Assembly: GCA_966211795.1 (NCBI GenBank)
Contig: CBIHNW010000013.1
Span: 1-64,000 of the forward strand
Reading direction: 5' to 3'
DNA: 64,000 nt
Source: 21-14-0-10-47-8 sp966211795
GTDB taxonomy: Bacteria > Bdellovibrionota > Bdellovibrionia > Bdellovibrionales > Bdellovibrionaceae
In this document: in pieces, positions 8,752-18,225 of the stretch
Numbering within the stretch: position 1 is the stretch's first letter
Layout of the letters: each line of letters opens with the position of its first letter
Translations under genes and position numbers: made by a program
The notes under the pieces: model-generated
What the model was told of the DNA's origin: nothing
The model's database searches: none
What the model saw: the letters and a program-made list of their open reading frames with translations, nothing else

Positions 8752-9591
8752 TCAATTTCGAATTTCCGAATCGATGACCATTTTCAATTCTGATAATGGC
8801 AATTGCGCCGCTCGCCACTTGCCATTGATCAAAAGACCCGGCACCGATTCCGAAAATCCCGATCGTTTCAGTGCAGCCAAGTCTTGGTTGAGCGCTTCCT
8901 TCTTTTTTCGTTGCAAAAGACAGGTGCTGAACGCGTCTTTGCTGAGTCCGATGTCGCTGGCAATTTGAATCAGTCCCGAGGCATCCTGCGCCGGGTGCAA
9001 AACGAAAGCGTCATGGTAAGCCCAAAACCGATTTTGTTCTTGGGCGCAGTAACTGGCTTCAGCCGAAGCTCGCACCAAGGAATTGTCGGGTTCATTCAAA
9101 GAAAAGTAATAGCGCACGCGAACTTGGTCTTTGTATTGGTCTTTCATTTCGGCCAGTCGCTTTTCCGCTTCTTTGCAATAGGCACAGTGGTAATTCGAAA
9201 TCAGCGTCAGCTCGACCGGGGCCGAGCGCGGGCCTTGCGATGCCAATTCGTTATTTGCAAGTTGGCCCTGCTTTTCCTGAGGCACCATTAATTTCCATTC
9301 GATACGGGCTTGCTGGCGGTCCTTCTCGGGCCGAGCTTTCAAAATCTCGCGAATGCGATCTTCGGTGGCCCTTTTTTTCAGCCGGAATTTTTGCTGCTCC
9401 ATTTCGTCGAGATCCGATTGAATGGCCGCGTTCACCTGAGATTCAAGAATCGGTTCGCCATCAACCACGGCGTAGATCGGATCCGTTTTTTTCAAAAACG
9501 AATGATCTTTCAACAAAGGATGCGCCGAATAGCCAATCCCAAACCCAACAATCCATCCTGCGATCCCGATCCACAACGCTGTTTTCTTCAT
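8752..9591 (-). CDS. DsbA-like thiol oxidoreductase (membrane-anchored)
   Basis: 279 residues from the ATG at 9591, chosen because AAGGG lies 8 bases upstream; a longer frame to 9612 adds seven residues. An N-terminal hydrophobic segment ('ALWIGIAGWIVGFGIGYSA') either anchors or exports it. The thioredoxin-fold domain starts near 120 with 'LTLISNYHCAYCKEAE', holding the redox pair Cys136-x-x-Cys139, followed by the helical insertion and a cis-Pro loop 'SVPGLLING', all typical of DsbA family proteins. The ~80 residues before it are charged and may form a stalk or dimerisation helix. The likely role is periplasmic disulfide chemistry, which fits a locus rich in Cys-containing secreted proteins. 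Confidence 0.8.
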   Translation of the reverse strand: MKKTALWIGIAGWIVGFGIGYSAHPLLKDHSFLKKTDPIYAVVDGEPILESQVNAAIQSDLDEMEQQKFRLKKRATEDRIREILKARPEKDRQQARIEWKLMVPQEKQGQLANNELASQGPRSAPVELTLISNYHCAYCKEAEKRLAEMKDQYKDQVRVRYYFSLNEPDNSLVRASAEASYCAQEQNRFWAYHDAFVLHPAQDASGLIQIASDIGLSKDAFSTCLLQRKKKEALNQDLAALKRSGFSESVPGLLINGKWRAAQLPLSELKMVIDSEIRN

Positions 9592-9639
9592 TGATGCGAC
9601 CCTTTTTTCCATTGCCGTTCATGAGCCTTCTTGCTGCCG

Positions 9640-12600
9640 TTAATTCGCGATGGATCCGCCGCTGTAAGCGCCAAGGCCGATCACCGTACCGTTCACCGTC
9701 AAGACACCGCCATTGCGATAAACCGAAGTTCCCGCGCTGAGATTCAACGTCTTCATGATCGCCGCAAATCCCGCCATGTTCAAGGATCCCGACGTCACCG
9801 CAACCACATCGCTGGCAGAAGGATAACTCAAAGCCGTGGTCAGAGTCACGCCGGCTAGATTGGCGACGGTTAAACTGGATGTGGAAGAACCCGTTTGCGT
9901 GAAAGTCTGCGCGGTTGTGCCATTCAACGTCAGCACGGCCCCATCGCTAGCGGTCATCGCTCCCAAATTGAAATTTCCTTTTACGTTCCACGTTCCGGTG
10001 TAATAAAAAATCGAGTTTAAATAGCCCGGCGTATTTCCGACGGACATATTGCCCATGACCGTGACCGGATTCAGGTTGAGCAAGCGGAACTTGTAGCCAT
10101 TGTCGGCATAGTGTTTGGCATCGAGACTTTGCATCACAAATCCGGACGGCGCATCGATGGTGACCACGGTGGTGGGAAGACCCGTTCCCGTCTGACTGTA
10201 TTTGAAAACAAAATTCGCTAAGGCGGTGAACGAAGTTCCGGCCGCGACCCGCACGGCCGTCAGACTGGCATTATTGAGGCCCACAAATATCAGATTCCCG
10301 CTCGGTGGGGTGAAAGTTCCGGCGTTCAAATTTAGATTTGTCAATTGCAGGTCCGTGGTTCCGCCAGCGGCCGCAAACGTTCCGGACGTTTTGTTGATTT
10401 TCACTCCGGCGGCCCAGCCACCGGTCTCGTAGCTGTAAGTCTGATTGCCGGTTCCGTTTAAGACCAGCGCATCCAAATCTCCACTGTTGGCGCTAGCTCC
10501 AATCTTCAGATTTCCTTTGATGTTCCAAGTGCCTTGAACCGCCGCCAACTTATCACCGACCACGCTGTTGCCTTGAGTGAAGTCACCCAAGACATTCACC
10601 GCATTCAAAGTTTTGAAATTGATAACATCTGTCGCTCCGCCGACCGTGTTGTAAACCTGGACGTTATTGAAATTCGTATTGGCGGGAACATCGATCGTTT
10701 GGGTCGCGGTCACGCAGCATCCGGTCATCAATCCACGCTCAAAGCTGACCGTTCCGTTCGAGTGATTGAAAGTGGCCGACGCTCCCAAGGTGATAATCGT
10801 AGCGTCACCCGTCGCGGAACCGTACTCCGGCAAAGCTTTTCCAAGCGTTAAGACTCCGCCCGGCGCCGTGAAGGTGCCGTTCGAGATGGTGACGGGTCCC
10901 GTGATTTCCATATTTGTGGCCGCCGCTCCGACAAAGGTTCCCCCCGCCTGAGTCCAGCCGCGTTTTCCAACCGTCAACACGTTGCCGGCTGATTGCGTGA
11001 GTGTGCCCGTGTAGCCCGAAATGACTTTCACGCCTTTCACGGTCACTGCGCCATCAATGCTCACATTGCAATTGGCACCGCAGTTGGCACTGTCGAAATA
11101 AGGATAATCATTGGTCGAAGGGACCACTCCGCCTTGCCAATTGCCGGCGGTGCTCCACTTTCCATCACCGGCAGAGCCCGTCCAATTGTAGGCGTAAGTG
11201 GAAAATCCTGGACAGTTGACCGTGCCATTATTGACCACCGATCCGTAACTGACCCGGCCGCCGTTGCAATTCAAAGTCGTGCCCGCGCTGACGGTCAAGG
11301 TGCTGGTCACGCTGAAAACGTAACCGCTGACGTTCAAAGTCCCGTTCAACAAAGTGAAATTGCTGCCGGCATCCTGAAAGATTTGATCGGTGACCATGCT
11401 GACCTGCGCGCCGCCGGATTTATCGATCGTGAAAAGACCCGACGTTCTTTTTCCCTGGCTGGTCAATCCGAGATTGGCCGAAGTTGCGCCCTTCATTTTG
11501 ATGGCGGCCGTTCCCTGATAGCCAAAAGTGTCGTAATTGACGTCCCCGTAGACTTCGAAGGTTCCCGTATTGACGTTCGCACTTGCGGCCGAGCCGCTGT
11601 TCAAGGTCAAATTTCCGTTGACCGTCATCGTGCCCGCGATCGTGTAATTGTTGGCATTCGACGTCAGGTCGACATTGTTGTAAGCGACCGTTCCCGGAGT
11701 GATCGTGTACGACGCTCCGGAAACTTGGCCATAAAAATTCACTGTCGAAGTGCCCGCGTTCAAAGCCCCCGAGCTCCACTTCCAATTGTATTGCGCGAGC
11801 AAGGTGCCCGATAAATTGACCGTGCCACCAGTGGATAGAAATTCAATATCCAGAATTTTCGCCGTTGAAACTCCGGACAGATTTTGATCTGCAGAGCCTG
11901 AGATTTTCAACAAAGCCGATCCGAATTTTCCGTACGAGGAAAAAACGACATCGCCCTTGGCCTGAATCGTACCCGTGTTCACCGATCCTTGAGTCGCATG
12001 GCCATCCGAGAAAGTCAGAGCCCCAAGCACCGTCATGGTGCCGGATGAGAGCGACAAAGAGCCACCGGCTCCGGTGAACGTGACGTTGGCGTAATTCACG
12101 TTTCCTGGCACCACCGTGGTGAACCAGTTGTAAGGAACATTCAGTATCAATGTCGAGGTTCCGGCGTTCACCGTACCGGAGGTGTAGGTGTAATTGCCCT
12201 GCAACATGATAGGTCCGAAGAGAGAGACCGTGCCGCCCGTCGAAGCGATTTCAATTTTTGGAAAATAGGCGTTGCTGATGCCGGTCACGCTTTGATTCGA
12301 GGATCCTTTTACTTTCAACAAAGTTGTTCCGATTTTTCCGGTGCCGGTGTTGATGATGTCCCCGTAAGCTTCAATCGTGCCGCCACTGACAGCTCCCGGA
12401 GCCGCCGTCGGCTGACCATCATGAAACTCGAGCTGACCGTAGACCGACATGGTACCCACCAGCGTGGTCACCGTATTGTAACCAGAGAACGTCACGTTTC
12501 CGTAACTGATCGTGCCCGGAGTGACGGTCGAGGTTTCATTGAAATTGGGATCAAAAATCAAAGTCGATGTGCCGAAATTCACCGTTCCGGATGTGTAAGT

Positions 12601-15261
12601 GTAATTCCAGTGAACCTCGACGTTCCCCGAAAATCCAACGGTGCCGCCCGTCGAAGCGATCTCCATGTTCGGAATGTAAGCGCCGGTGATGCCGGTCACG
12701 GTTTGTGACGTGGAACCCGCGATTTTGACCAGCCCTGTTCCTTTTTTTCCGAGGTTGGCGGCGACGATATTTCCTTTGGCGGCAACGGTGCCGGTGTTGA
12801 TCGCACCTCCGACCGTATCATTCAAGGTCAGTGTTCCTAACACGGTAACGGTGCCGGTGATGACCGCTATCGAATTTGGGCCGCTGAAAGAAACGTTGTT
12901 GAAATTGCTGGCCCCTGCCGAGAGATTTTGCACGCCGTTCGTTGAGGCATCGAAAATCACGCTGCCGGAATTGGCGTTGAAAACTCCGGTGCCGGAAAGG
13001 GTCATATCTTTTGCCACGGTCAGCACGCCACTGGTTGCCGTGAAAGTCCCGGCGCTCAAGGCCCAAGGTCCGTTCAGCGTGATCGCCGAATCCCCGCCCT
13101 GAAAAGTCCCGGCTGCCTGGGACCAACCCGTTGACCCCACCGTCATCGTCACGCCGCTGGATTGCGTGATCGTCCCGGTGTAGCCGCTTTGAATCCGGAT
13201 TCCCTTGACGGTGATCGACGTGTTGATCGTGACATTGCAATTGGCGCCCGTGCAAACCGAGTTGAAAATCGCGACGTCGGTGGATCCCGGAATGGCATTG
13301 TTGGACCAATTCCCGGCATCATTCCATAAATTATTTCCCGCTAAACCCGTCCACGTCGTGCCGACCGAGGTCGGACAATAGACTTCACCATTCAAAACAT
13401 AAATTGCCGCCGTCGCCGTACCGCCGTTGCAAACAAGCTTCGCGCCGGAAGCGACGGTCAAGGTGCTATTCACGGTCAAGTTGTAACCGGCCAGATTCAT
13501 CGTTCCGCTGGTGATCGAAAGCGACTGCCCGGCACCTGAAATATTCCAGGCCGCCGCCAGTGTCGACGTCGCGCTCGTTTTGGCCGACGTCAATGTCGTG
13601 CTCGGCAAAAGCATCCCGACCGAGATGGACGAGCCCCCCGTCCCAGTGAGCTGGATCTGCGCGTTTCCTTTGAAACCGAGCGTGCCGGTCGTCGTCAGAT
13701 TCTTCGCCACCGTGATCGTTCCGTTGTTGATCGTATTCTGAATCGATCCGCTGATGTGCGCGAAAGTCAGATTGCCCGCAACGGTCATGGTGCCACCGCT
13801 CAGATTGTAAATGATGCCGTCTGCGTATGCGGCCGAATTGAAAGTGACGTTATCGAAAACGATCGATCCGAGCGTGAATATGTAGGTCGTGTTGTACCAG
13901 GTGCTGATGTTGACGGTTGATCCCGTGGCATCGACCGTTCCGGACGTGTAAGTGAATTTATTTCGAAAGGTCGGCGTCCCGGAAATCGTCACCGTTCCGC
14001 CCGTCGATGCGATCTCGAGACCATTGATGAAGCCCGAGGTTCCGCTTCCCGAAATCGTCTGGTTGGTGGAGCCCGAAACCAACGTTGAGGTGGTGCCCTC
14101 GAAAAAAGTGGAGCTCGAAAGGTTTCCTTTGACCGAGAACATACCGCCATTCATGTTCGAATCCGCGGTGCAGCCTGGACGCGTGAATGAGAGGTTTCCG
14201 TTCACCACGATCGTGCCGGTCGTGTTCATGATATATCCGTCAAGTGTGCAATCTTGGCGAACCTCTAAATTGGTGAATGTCAAAGCGCCGGGATTGAAAG
14301 CAAAAGTCGAGTTAAAGAAACCGGTTTTGACGAAATTCGTCGGCATCACAATGGTGCCGGATGTGTATTTAAAGTCTCCAGGATTGAAAAAATCCGACGA
14401 AAACGTGACCGTACCGCCCGTGGATGCCAGTTCAAGATTGGACAGCCCCGAATTGACCGAGCCCGTGATGGATTGATTGCCCGATCCGGAAACGATAAAG
14501 ATCGACCTGAGAGTGATCTTCGAGAAGGCGGCCGTGTTCGTGACATCTCCTTTGAGATTGAACGTTCCCCCTGAAAAGGTTGTCAGCGCCCCAACACTGA
14601 CATCTTGGACTAGAAAAGTTCCCAAGACTGTCAGCGTGCCCGTGATGTTCATCACATAACCATCAAAGCCCGCGCCTGCTTGGTAAGTCAAATTTTGAAC
14701 CGTATTGGTCCCAAAGCTCAAAGTGCGGGTCGCCCACGAAACCGAGGTGATGAGTATCGTCCCACCATTCGCAGTGAAAGCGGAATTCGCCCAGGTGATG
14801 TTCGATAACGTTTTCAAAGTCGCCGTTGTAGAAGTGAAGCTTCCGGCACTGACGGTGAAGATGCCATTGATGGTGATGTTCGAATCGCCACCGACAAAAG
14901 TTCCACCCGCCTGAGTCCATCCCGAAGCACCGATCGTGATGCCGATTCCGGTGGGTTGAGTGATGGTTCCACCAAATGCGGTTTGAATATCCACGCCGGC
15001 CACATTGACCGTCACGTCCATATTGACATTGCAATTGGTTAAGCAAACACCGGCAATAAAGTGCGCGACGTCACTGTTTCCAGGAACCGCATTCCCCGAC
15101 CAGTTGTTGGCCGTGGACCACTTGCCATCGCCAGTTGTGCCCAGCCAGGTGAATCTGGGAATGGCATTCACTCCCATGAGATGTTGAAACAGCTGCTGCG
15201 CAAACAAGCTTGCCGAGAAGAACAGGATGATGGGAATGATCAGGAAAATTCTTTTTTTCAA
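9640..15261 (-). CDS. Giant secreted beta-repeat surface protein (1873 aa)
   Basis: An 1873-residue Gly/Thr/Ser/Asn-rich protein with a signal peptide ('RIFLIIPIILFFSASLFAQ'). A module beginning WxGxxGDGKWSTAxNWSGxxVPG occurs three times, near residues 38, 634 and 1357. Each is followed by a Cys-x3/4-Cys pair and 'xxTGTITQ...VG..GW.QA.GTF.GG', then many short 'SGTVN.GTST / TYTSGTV' repeats. This composition predicts a long beta-solenoid. Residues near the C-terminus (GVLTVNG...GG) recur in the 720-aa paralogue at 26276. There is no LPXTG, autotransporter barrel or transmembrane anchor. It follows the fibre gene by 31 bases in the same direction, so the two probably form an operon. Family and function unknown; adhesin or matrix component is inference. 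Confidence 0.75.
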   Translation of the reverse strand: MKKRIFLIIPIILFFSASLFAQQLFQHLMGVNAIPRFTWLGTTGDGKWSTANNWSGNAVPGNSDVAHFIAGVCLTNCNVNMDVTVNVAGVDIQTAFGGTITQPTGIGITIGASGWTQAGGTFVGGDSNITINGIFTVSAGSFTSTTATLKTLSNITWANSAFTANGGTILITSVSWATRTLSFGTNTVQNLTYQAGAGFDGYVMNITGTLTVLGTFLVQDVSVGALTTFSGGTFNLKGDVTNTAAFSKITLRSIFIVSGSGNQSITGSVNSGLSNLELASTGGTVTFSSDFFNPGDFKYTSGTIVMPTNFVKTGFFNSTFAFNPGALTFTNLEVRQDCTLDGYIMNTTGTIVVNGNLSFTRPGCTADSNMNGGMFSVKGNLSSSTFFEGTTSTLVSGSTNQTISGSGTSGFINGLEIASTGGTVTISGTPTFRNKFTYTSGTVDATGSTVNISTWYNTTYIFTLGSIVFDNVTFNSAAYADGIIYNLSGGTMTVAGNLTFAHISGSIQNTINNGTITVAKNLTTTGTLGFKGNAQIQLTGTGGSSISVGMLLPSTTLTSAKTSATSTLAAAWNISGAGQSLSITSGTMNLAGYNLTVNSTLTVASGAKLVCNGGTATAAIYVLNGEVYCPTSVGTTWTGLAGNNLWNDAGNWSNNAIPGSTDVAIFNSVCTGANCNVTINTSITVKGIRIQSGYTGTITQSSGVTMTVGSTGWSQAAGTFQGGDSAITLNGPWALSAGTFTATSGVLTVAKDMTLSGTGVFNANSGSVIFDASTNGVQNLSAGASNFNNVSFSGPNSIAVITGTVTVLGTLTLNDTVGGAINTGTVAAKGNIVAANLGKKGTGLVKIAGSTSQTVTGITGAYIPNMEIASTGGTVGFSGNVEVHWNYTYTSGTVNFGTSTLIFDPNFNETSTVTPGTISYGNVTFSGYNTVTTLVGTMSVYGQLEFHDGQPTAAPGAVSGGTIEAYGDIINTGTGKIGTTLLKVKGSSNQSVTGISNAYFPKIEIASTGGTVSLFGPIMLQGNYTYTSGTVNAGTSTLILNVPYNWFTTVVPGNVNYANVTFTGAGGSLSLSSGTMTVLGALTFSDGHATQGSVNTGTIQAKGDVVFSSYGKFGSALLKISGSADQNLSGVSTAKILDIEFLSTGGTVNLSGTLLAQYNWKWSSGALNAGTSTVNFYGQVSGASYTITPGTVAYNNVDLTSNANNYTIAGTMTVNGNLTLNSGSAASANVNTGTFEVYGDVNYDTFGYQGTAAIKMKGATSANLGLTSQGKRTSGLFTIDKSGGAQVSMVTDQIFQDAGSNFTLLNGTLNVSGYVFSVTSTLTVSAGTTLNCNGGRVSYGSVVNNGTVNCPGFSTYAYNWTGSAGDGKWSTAGNWQGGVVPSTNDYPYFDSANCGANCNVSIDGAVTVKGVKVISGYTGTLTQSAGNVLTVGKRGWTQAGGTFVGAAATNMEITGPVTISNGTFTAPGGVLTLGKALPEYGSATGDATIITLGASATFNHSNGTVSFERGLMTGCCVTATQTIDVPANTNFNNVQVYNTVGGATDVINFKTLNAVNVLGDFTQGNSVVGDKLAAVQGTWNIKGNLKIGASANSGDLDALVLNGTGNQTYSYETGGWAAGVKINKTSGTFAAAGGTTDLQLTNLNLNAGTFTPPSGNLIFVGLNNASLTAVRVAAGTSFTALANFVFKYSQTGTGLPTTVVTIDAPSGFVMQSLDAKHYADNGYKFRLLNLNPVTVMGNMSVGNTPGYLNSIFYYTGTWNVKGNFNLGAMTASDGAVLTLNGTTAQTFTQTGSSTSSLTVANLAGVTLTTALSYPSASDVVAVTSGSLNMAGFAAIMKTLNLSAGTSVYRNGGVLTVNGTVIGLGAYSGGSIAN

Positions 15262-15292
15262 TCTGCCTCGTCCTTGCCGTCAAAAAAGAAGA

Positions 15293-17005
15293 TTACTGAA
15301 ATCCGGTCGACCAAGTGAAATAACAATCCCAATTGGCGCCTTTTTTCATCGTCATGACTCCGTAAATCGTGCGAGTTGCCGCCGTGGTCGCCGAATTCGC
15401 CGGTTTGTAATACGAATTTGTGCAGCCCGCGAAGGTGTAGGTTCTCGAAGTGGTGTCTTCGATCACGATATTGTAAACACCGCCGTCTTGCATGTTCGTG
15501 AGCGTGATGGTGGAGCCCCCGACGCTTGCAAGCGAGTGGGAATTGGAAGCGGCCAGATCCACCGTCGCCCCCGTCGCAATCGGGATCGGCGTGCTCACCA
15601 CCGCGCGCGACGCCGTGATCACCGTGCCGTTATCAACAATTGCCGAGTTGCCGATCGTTCCGGCCCCCGTAAATTTCGGGATTGAATTCGCAGAGCCAGC
15701 GCCCGAGACATTGCCGGCGGTCGACCATGACAGGACACCCGAGCCATTGCTGACCAGGACATCTCCCGGATTGCCATCGTTATCGGGCAAAGTGAAATTC
15801 ACGATACCGGTCAATGCCGGAGCCGCGAATTGCACGTAATTCGATCCGTTGTAAACCCGAAGATTTGTCGATTGCACCGTGCCGCCGCTGACCGTTCCCG
15901 TCGTGACTAGATTTCCAGACGAATTGATCGCCGTTGAACCCGAGATTGTTCCTGAAGTGAGGGCGCTGCCGGAGACCTTCCCAGCGACCGTCAAAGTCGG
16001 AATATCCGCTTCCGCCAGCGATATCGTTCCGGCCGTGACCCGTCCCTGAGTGTCGACGGTGACTTTGGAATAGGTGCCCGTGCTGACCCCGGTGCTGGTC
16101 AAGTCAATGGTGACCGAGCCCGAGCTGATTGTGCCGGCAACACTTCCGTTCAAAGACATGCTTGAGCCCACGGTGAGCGACGAGATTGTTCCGCCACCAG
16201 CCGCACCCACGGTCTGCACCCCGCCGGTGGTTTGGTATTTGATCTGATTGGTGGTTGAATCAAACCAGATGTCTCCGTTCGAAGCGCCGGCAGGCGTGCT
16301 GGCATAGGAAGGAAGAGCCGCGCCTGATGCATCGGTTTTGATAAAGTTGCCACCGAGGATAGCTTGCAGATTGGCGTAAGCGGGAGTCGTGAAGAGAGCT
16401 TCGAGATTCGCCTGGGTTAAAACGGTCGAGCCCGAGTTGTTCACTTGCAACACGGAACTTCTCTCGAGACCCTGCAAGCTCTGCGCAACCATTGCGTTGG
16501 GTACGGAATCGACCACGATATCCGGAGACAACGTATCTGCAATATTGGTGGTCGACGGCGTAACGACAATTCGGATGTAGCGAACGGCACCGACCGAAGG
16601 GGTGAATGTATTGCCCGTGCAAGTCTGTCCCGGAACATCATTGGCCACGATCGCCGCGATGTTTTGAAAAACCTGGGCCATGCTGCGGCCCGGATCATTG
16701 ACGGTTCGTTTGGTCGAGCCAGTGGCGGATCCAACATAGATTGTAAAATGACCATCCGTCGTTGTGGTGTTCACGGTTTGCTGTTCTTCATACAACAAAC
16801 AATTGCCCGTCGAATTGATGATTTGCACTTTGATTTTCGCGCTGGAATCAAGAAGCGGTGTCGACGTGCTGGCACTGAAAAGCTGTCCGTCCAGAGTGAA
16901 TGTTTGCGGAGATTCATTAATCGCCAAGGCCGTTGCAAAATGCAACATGGTATAAATAAAAAACACCGAAGAACAAAGCCTGAAGTGAAGAATCTTGAAT
17001 GCCAC
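15293..17005 (-). CDS. Phage-tail-fibre-like secreted protein (fibre 1)
   Basis: 570 residues from a GTG at 17005. The signal peptide ends near ALA-INESPQ (residue 28). The N-terminal ~180 residues form a conserved domain (NESPQTFTLDGQL... NCLLYEEQQTV... VGSATGSTKRTVNDPGR). Glycine/serine-rich fibre repeats follow ('SLTVGSSMSLNGSVAG', 'TVDTQGRVTAGTISLAEADIPTL', 'IWFDSTTNQIKYQ'), the kind found in phage tail fibres. The last ~80 residues form a compact C-terminal domain containing 'GGVYNIVI'. Residues 25-430 align with fibre 2 at 21947. Similar chimeric trimeric fibres (mosaic adhesive trimer proteins) are known from Bdellovibrio as prey-contact adhesins; assignment to that group is inference. 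Confidence 0.75.
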   Translation of the reverse strand: MAFKILHFRLCSSVFFIYTMLHFATALAINESPQTFTLDGQLFSASTSTPLLDSSAKIKVQIINSTGNCLLYEEQQTVNTTTTDGHFTIYVGSATGSTKRTVNDPGRSMAQVFQNIAAIVANDVPGQTCTGNTFTPSVGAVRYIRIVVTPSTTNIADTLSPDIVVDSVPNAMVAQSLQGLERSSVLQVNNSGSTVLTQANLEALFTTPAYANLQAILGGNFIKTDASGAALPSYASTPAGASNGDIWFDSTTNQIKYQTTGGVQTVGAAGGGTISSLTVGSSMSLNGSVAGTISSGSVTIDLTSTGVSTGTYSKVTVDTQGRVTAGTISLAEADIPTLTVAGKVSGSALTSGTISGSTAINSSGNLVTTGTVSGGTVQSTNLRVYNGSNYVQFAAPALTGIVNFTLPDNDGNPGDVLVSNGSGVLSWSTAGNVSGAGSANSIPKFTGAGTIGNSAIVDNGTVITASRAVVSTPIPIATGATVDLAASNSHSLASVGGSTITLTNMQDGGVYNIVIEDTTSRTYTFAGCTNSYYKPANSATTAATRTIYGVMTMKKGANWDCYFTWSTGFQ

Positions 17006-17331
17006 GTTCTCTTATCGGCCAAAAGACCGACAGATTAAAGAACTTTTCATTCTGAGACAAACCGTGAATCCACCACGCCAAAAAGAGGATCACTCTCTCT
17101 TCGTCCAGCCCCGAACAAGACGCAAGGCCGGGCCGATTTGCAAATCTGCTTCGTGAGTCAGACTCATTCTGAGACGTATTTGGACTGAGAAACGATTTTT
17201 TTGCGTTCGCAAAAAGTTCAACGCCCCAGAATTAAGACCCGAAAATATTTAACGAATTTCCATTTGTTCATGGACTGTGATGAACATTCATCGCCTTGTG
17301 AGGCAAAGACCCGATCTGCTAATATTTGTTG
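17006..17331. promoter_or_regulatory. Divergent regulatory region with repeated motifs
   Basis: This ~320-bp stretch separates fibre 1 (minus) from the TIGR02147 gene (plus). It holds CATTCTGAGAC twice (17048-17058, 17165-17175), TGGACTGAGA at 17181-17190 (also found upstream of fibre 2 at 21763-21772), a hairpin TTTTTGC-GTTC-GCAAAAA at 17198-17215, and GTTCAT/ATGAAC arms at 17266-17285 just before the TIGR02147 gene. Repeated motifs and palindromes suggest binding sites for one or more regulators; none is identified. Confidence 0.45.
17012..17019 (-). promoter_or_regulatory. CCGATAAG element before fibre 1 (sigma-28-like -10)
   Basis: On the minus strand GGCCGATAAG ends five bases before the GTG of fibre 1. 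GCCGATAA matches the -10 consensus of flagellar sigma factor FliA (sigma-28) exactly; a TTAA lies 15 bases upstream, where TAAA would be expected. The same CCGATAAG stands just before fibre 2. If it is a promoter the transcript would be almost leaderless. Confidence 0.4.
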
Positions 17332-18225
17332 ATGCCCGAAATGAGTGATTTTCCGAATATCTTTGAGTACAGTGATTACCGTCTGTTTCTGGATCATGCA
17401 TTTCGCGCGATGAAAACACGCGACAAGAAATTCTCCCTGCGCTTTTTCGCCCGTGTCGCCGGCTTCAAGGCCCATAGCTTTTTGCATCTGGTGATCAAAG
17501 GCCAATCCAATCTGTCTCCGGACAGCATCGACAAGATGGCCAAGGCGTTTAAATTCAACGCCGAACAAACGCGTTTTTTTCGCAACCTCGTTCATCTCAA
17601 TCAGGCGACAACGACCGAAGAGAAACATCATTTCGCCAAAGCCATTTTGAAATCTCAGACTTACCGAAAGATTCATCCCTTGCGCGAGTCTCAGTACCAA
17701 TACTTTGCCTGCTGGTATTATTCGGTCGTGCGCGAGCTGGTCGGGCTTGCTGGTTTTCGCGAGGACGCAAGTTGGATCGCGCGGCACACGATCCCGCCCA
17801 TTCAACCGCACGAGGCCGAAGAAGCAATTGATCACCTTTTGAAATTGGGATTGCTGGGGCGAAATGAGAGCGGCAAATTGATTCAGACAGAAAAAGTAGT
17901 GAGCACACCGTCCGAAGTCTCCTCGGCCTTCATCGCCAATTGGCACCGCGAATACCTGAAGAAGGCCGCGGAAAGCATCGATACGGTTCCGCGTGAGCGC
18001 CGGGACATTTCGGCCGTCAGCTTGAGTTTCTCGAAGGAAAACATCCAAGTCATCAAACAATTGATCGCCGAGTTCCGCAAAGAAATCGTCCAGGTCGCTT
18101 TGCAAGACTCGAATCGCGATGCTTTGTACCAACTGAACATCCAGCTCTTCCCCATCTCGGATGTGACCGAAAGCGATCCGCCGAATCAAGAAGGTGATGA
18201 CGATGGGGACAAGGAAGCGGCATGA
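17332..18225 (+). CDS. TIGR02147-family protein (DUF4423)
   Basis: About 297 residues from the ATG at 17332; TTG codons at 17326 and 17329 and an ATG at 17341 are alternatives, and no clear ribosome-binding site decides. The sequence fits the TIGR02147 family, found mainly in Fibrobacter and Bdellovibrionota: 'PNIFEYSDYRLFLDHAF..MK', 'FSLRFFARVAGFKAHSFLHLVIKGQSNLS', 'YFACWYYSVVREL' and a C-terminal 'DISAVSLSFSKENI'. The N-terminal ~90 residues resemble a helix-turn-helix unit, so a DNA-binding role is plausible but not proven for the family. Its stop overlaps the next start (ATGA), so it is translationally coupled to the lipoprotein gene. Confidence 0.85.
   Translation: MPEMSDFPNIFEYSDYRLFLDHAFRAMKTRDKKFSLRFFARVAGFKAHSFLHLVIKGQSNLSPDSIDKMAKAFKFNAEQTRFFRNLVHLNQATTTEEKHHFAKAILKSQTYRKIHPLRESQYQYFACWYYSVVRELVGLAGFREDASWIARHTIPPIQPHEAEEAIDHLLKLGLLGRNESGKLIQTEKVVSTPSEVSSAFIANWHREYLKKAAESIDTVPRERRDISAVSLSFSKENIQVIKQLIAEFRKEIVQVALQDSNRDALYQLNIQLFPISDVTESDPPNQEGDDDGDKEAA

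Noticed and set aside
10993..11814. 273-residue plus-strand frame opposite the giant beta-repeat gene
   Set aside because: Arises from the repetitive, stop-poor antisense of Gly/Thr/Ser codons; no start context.
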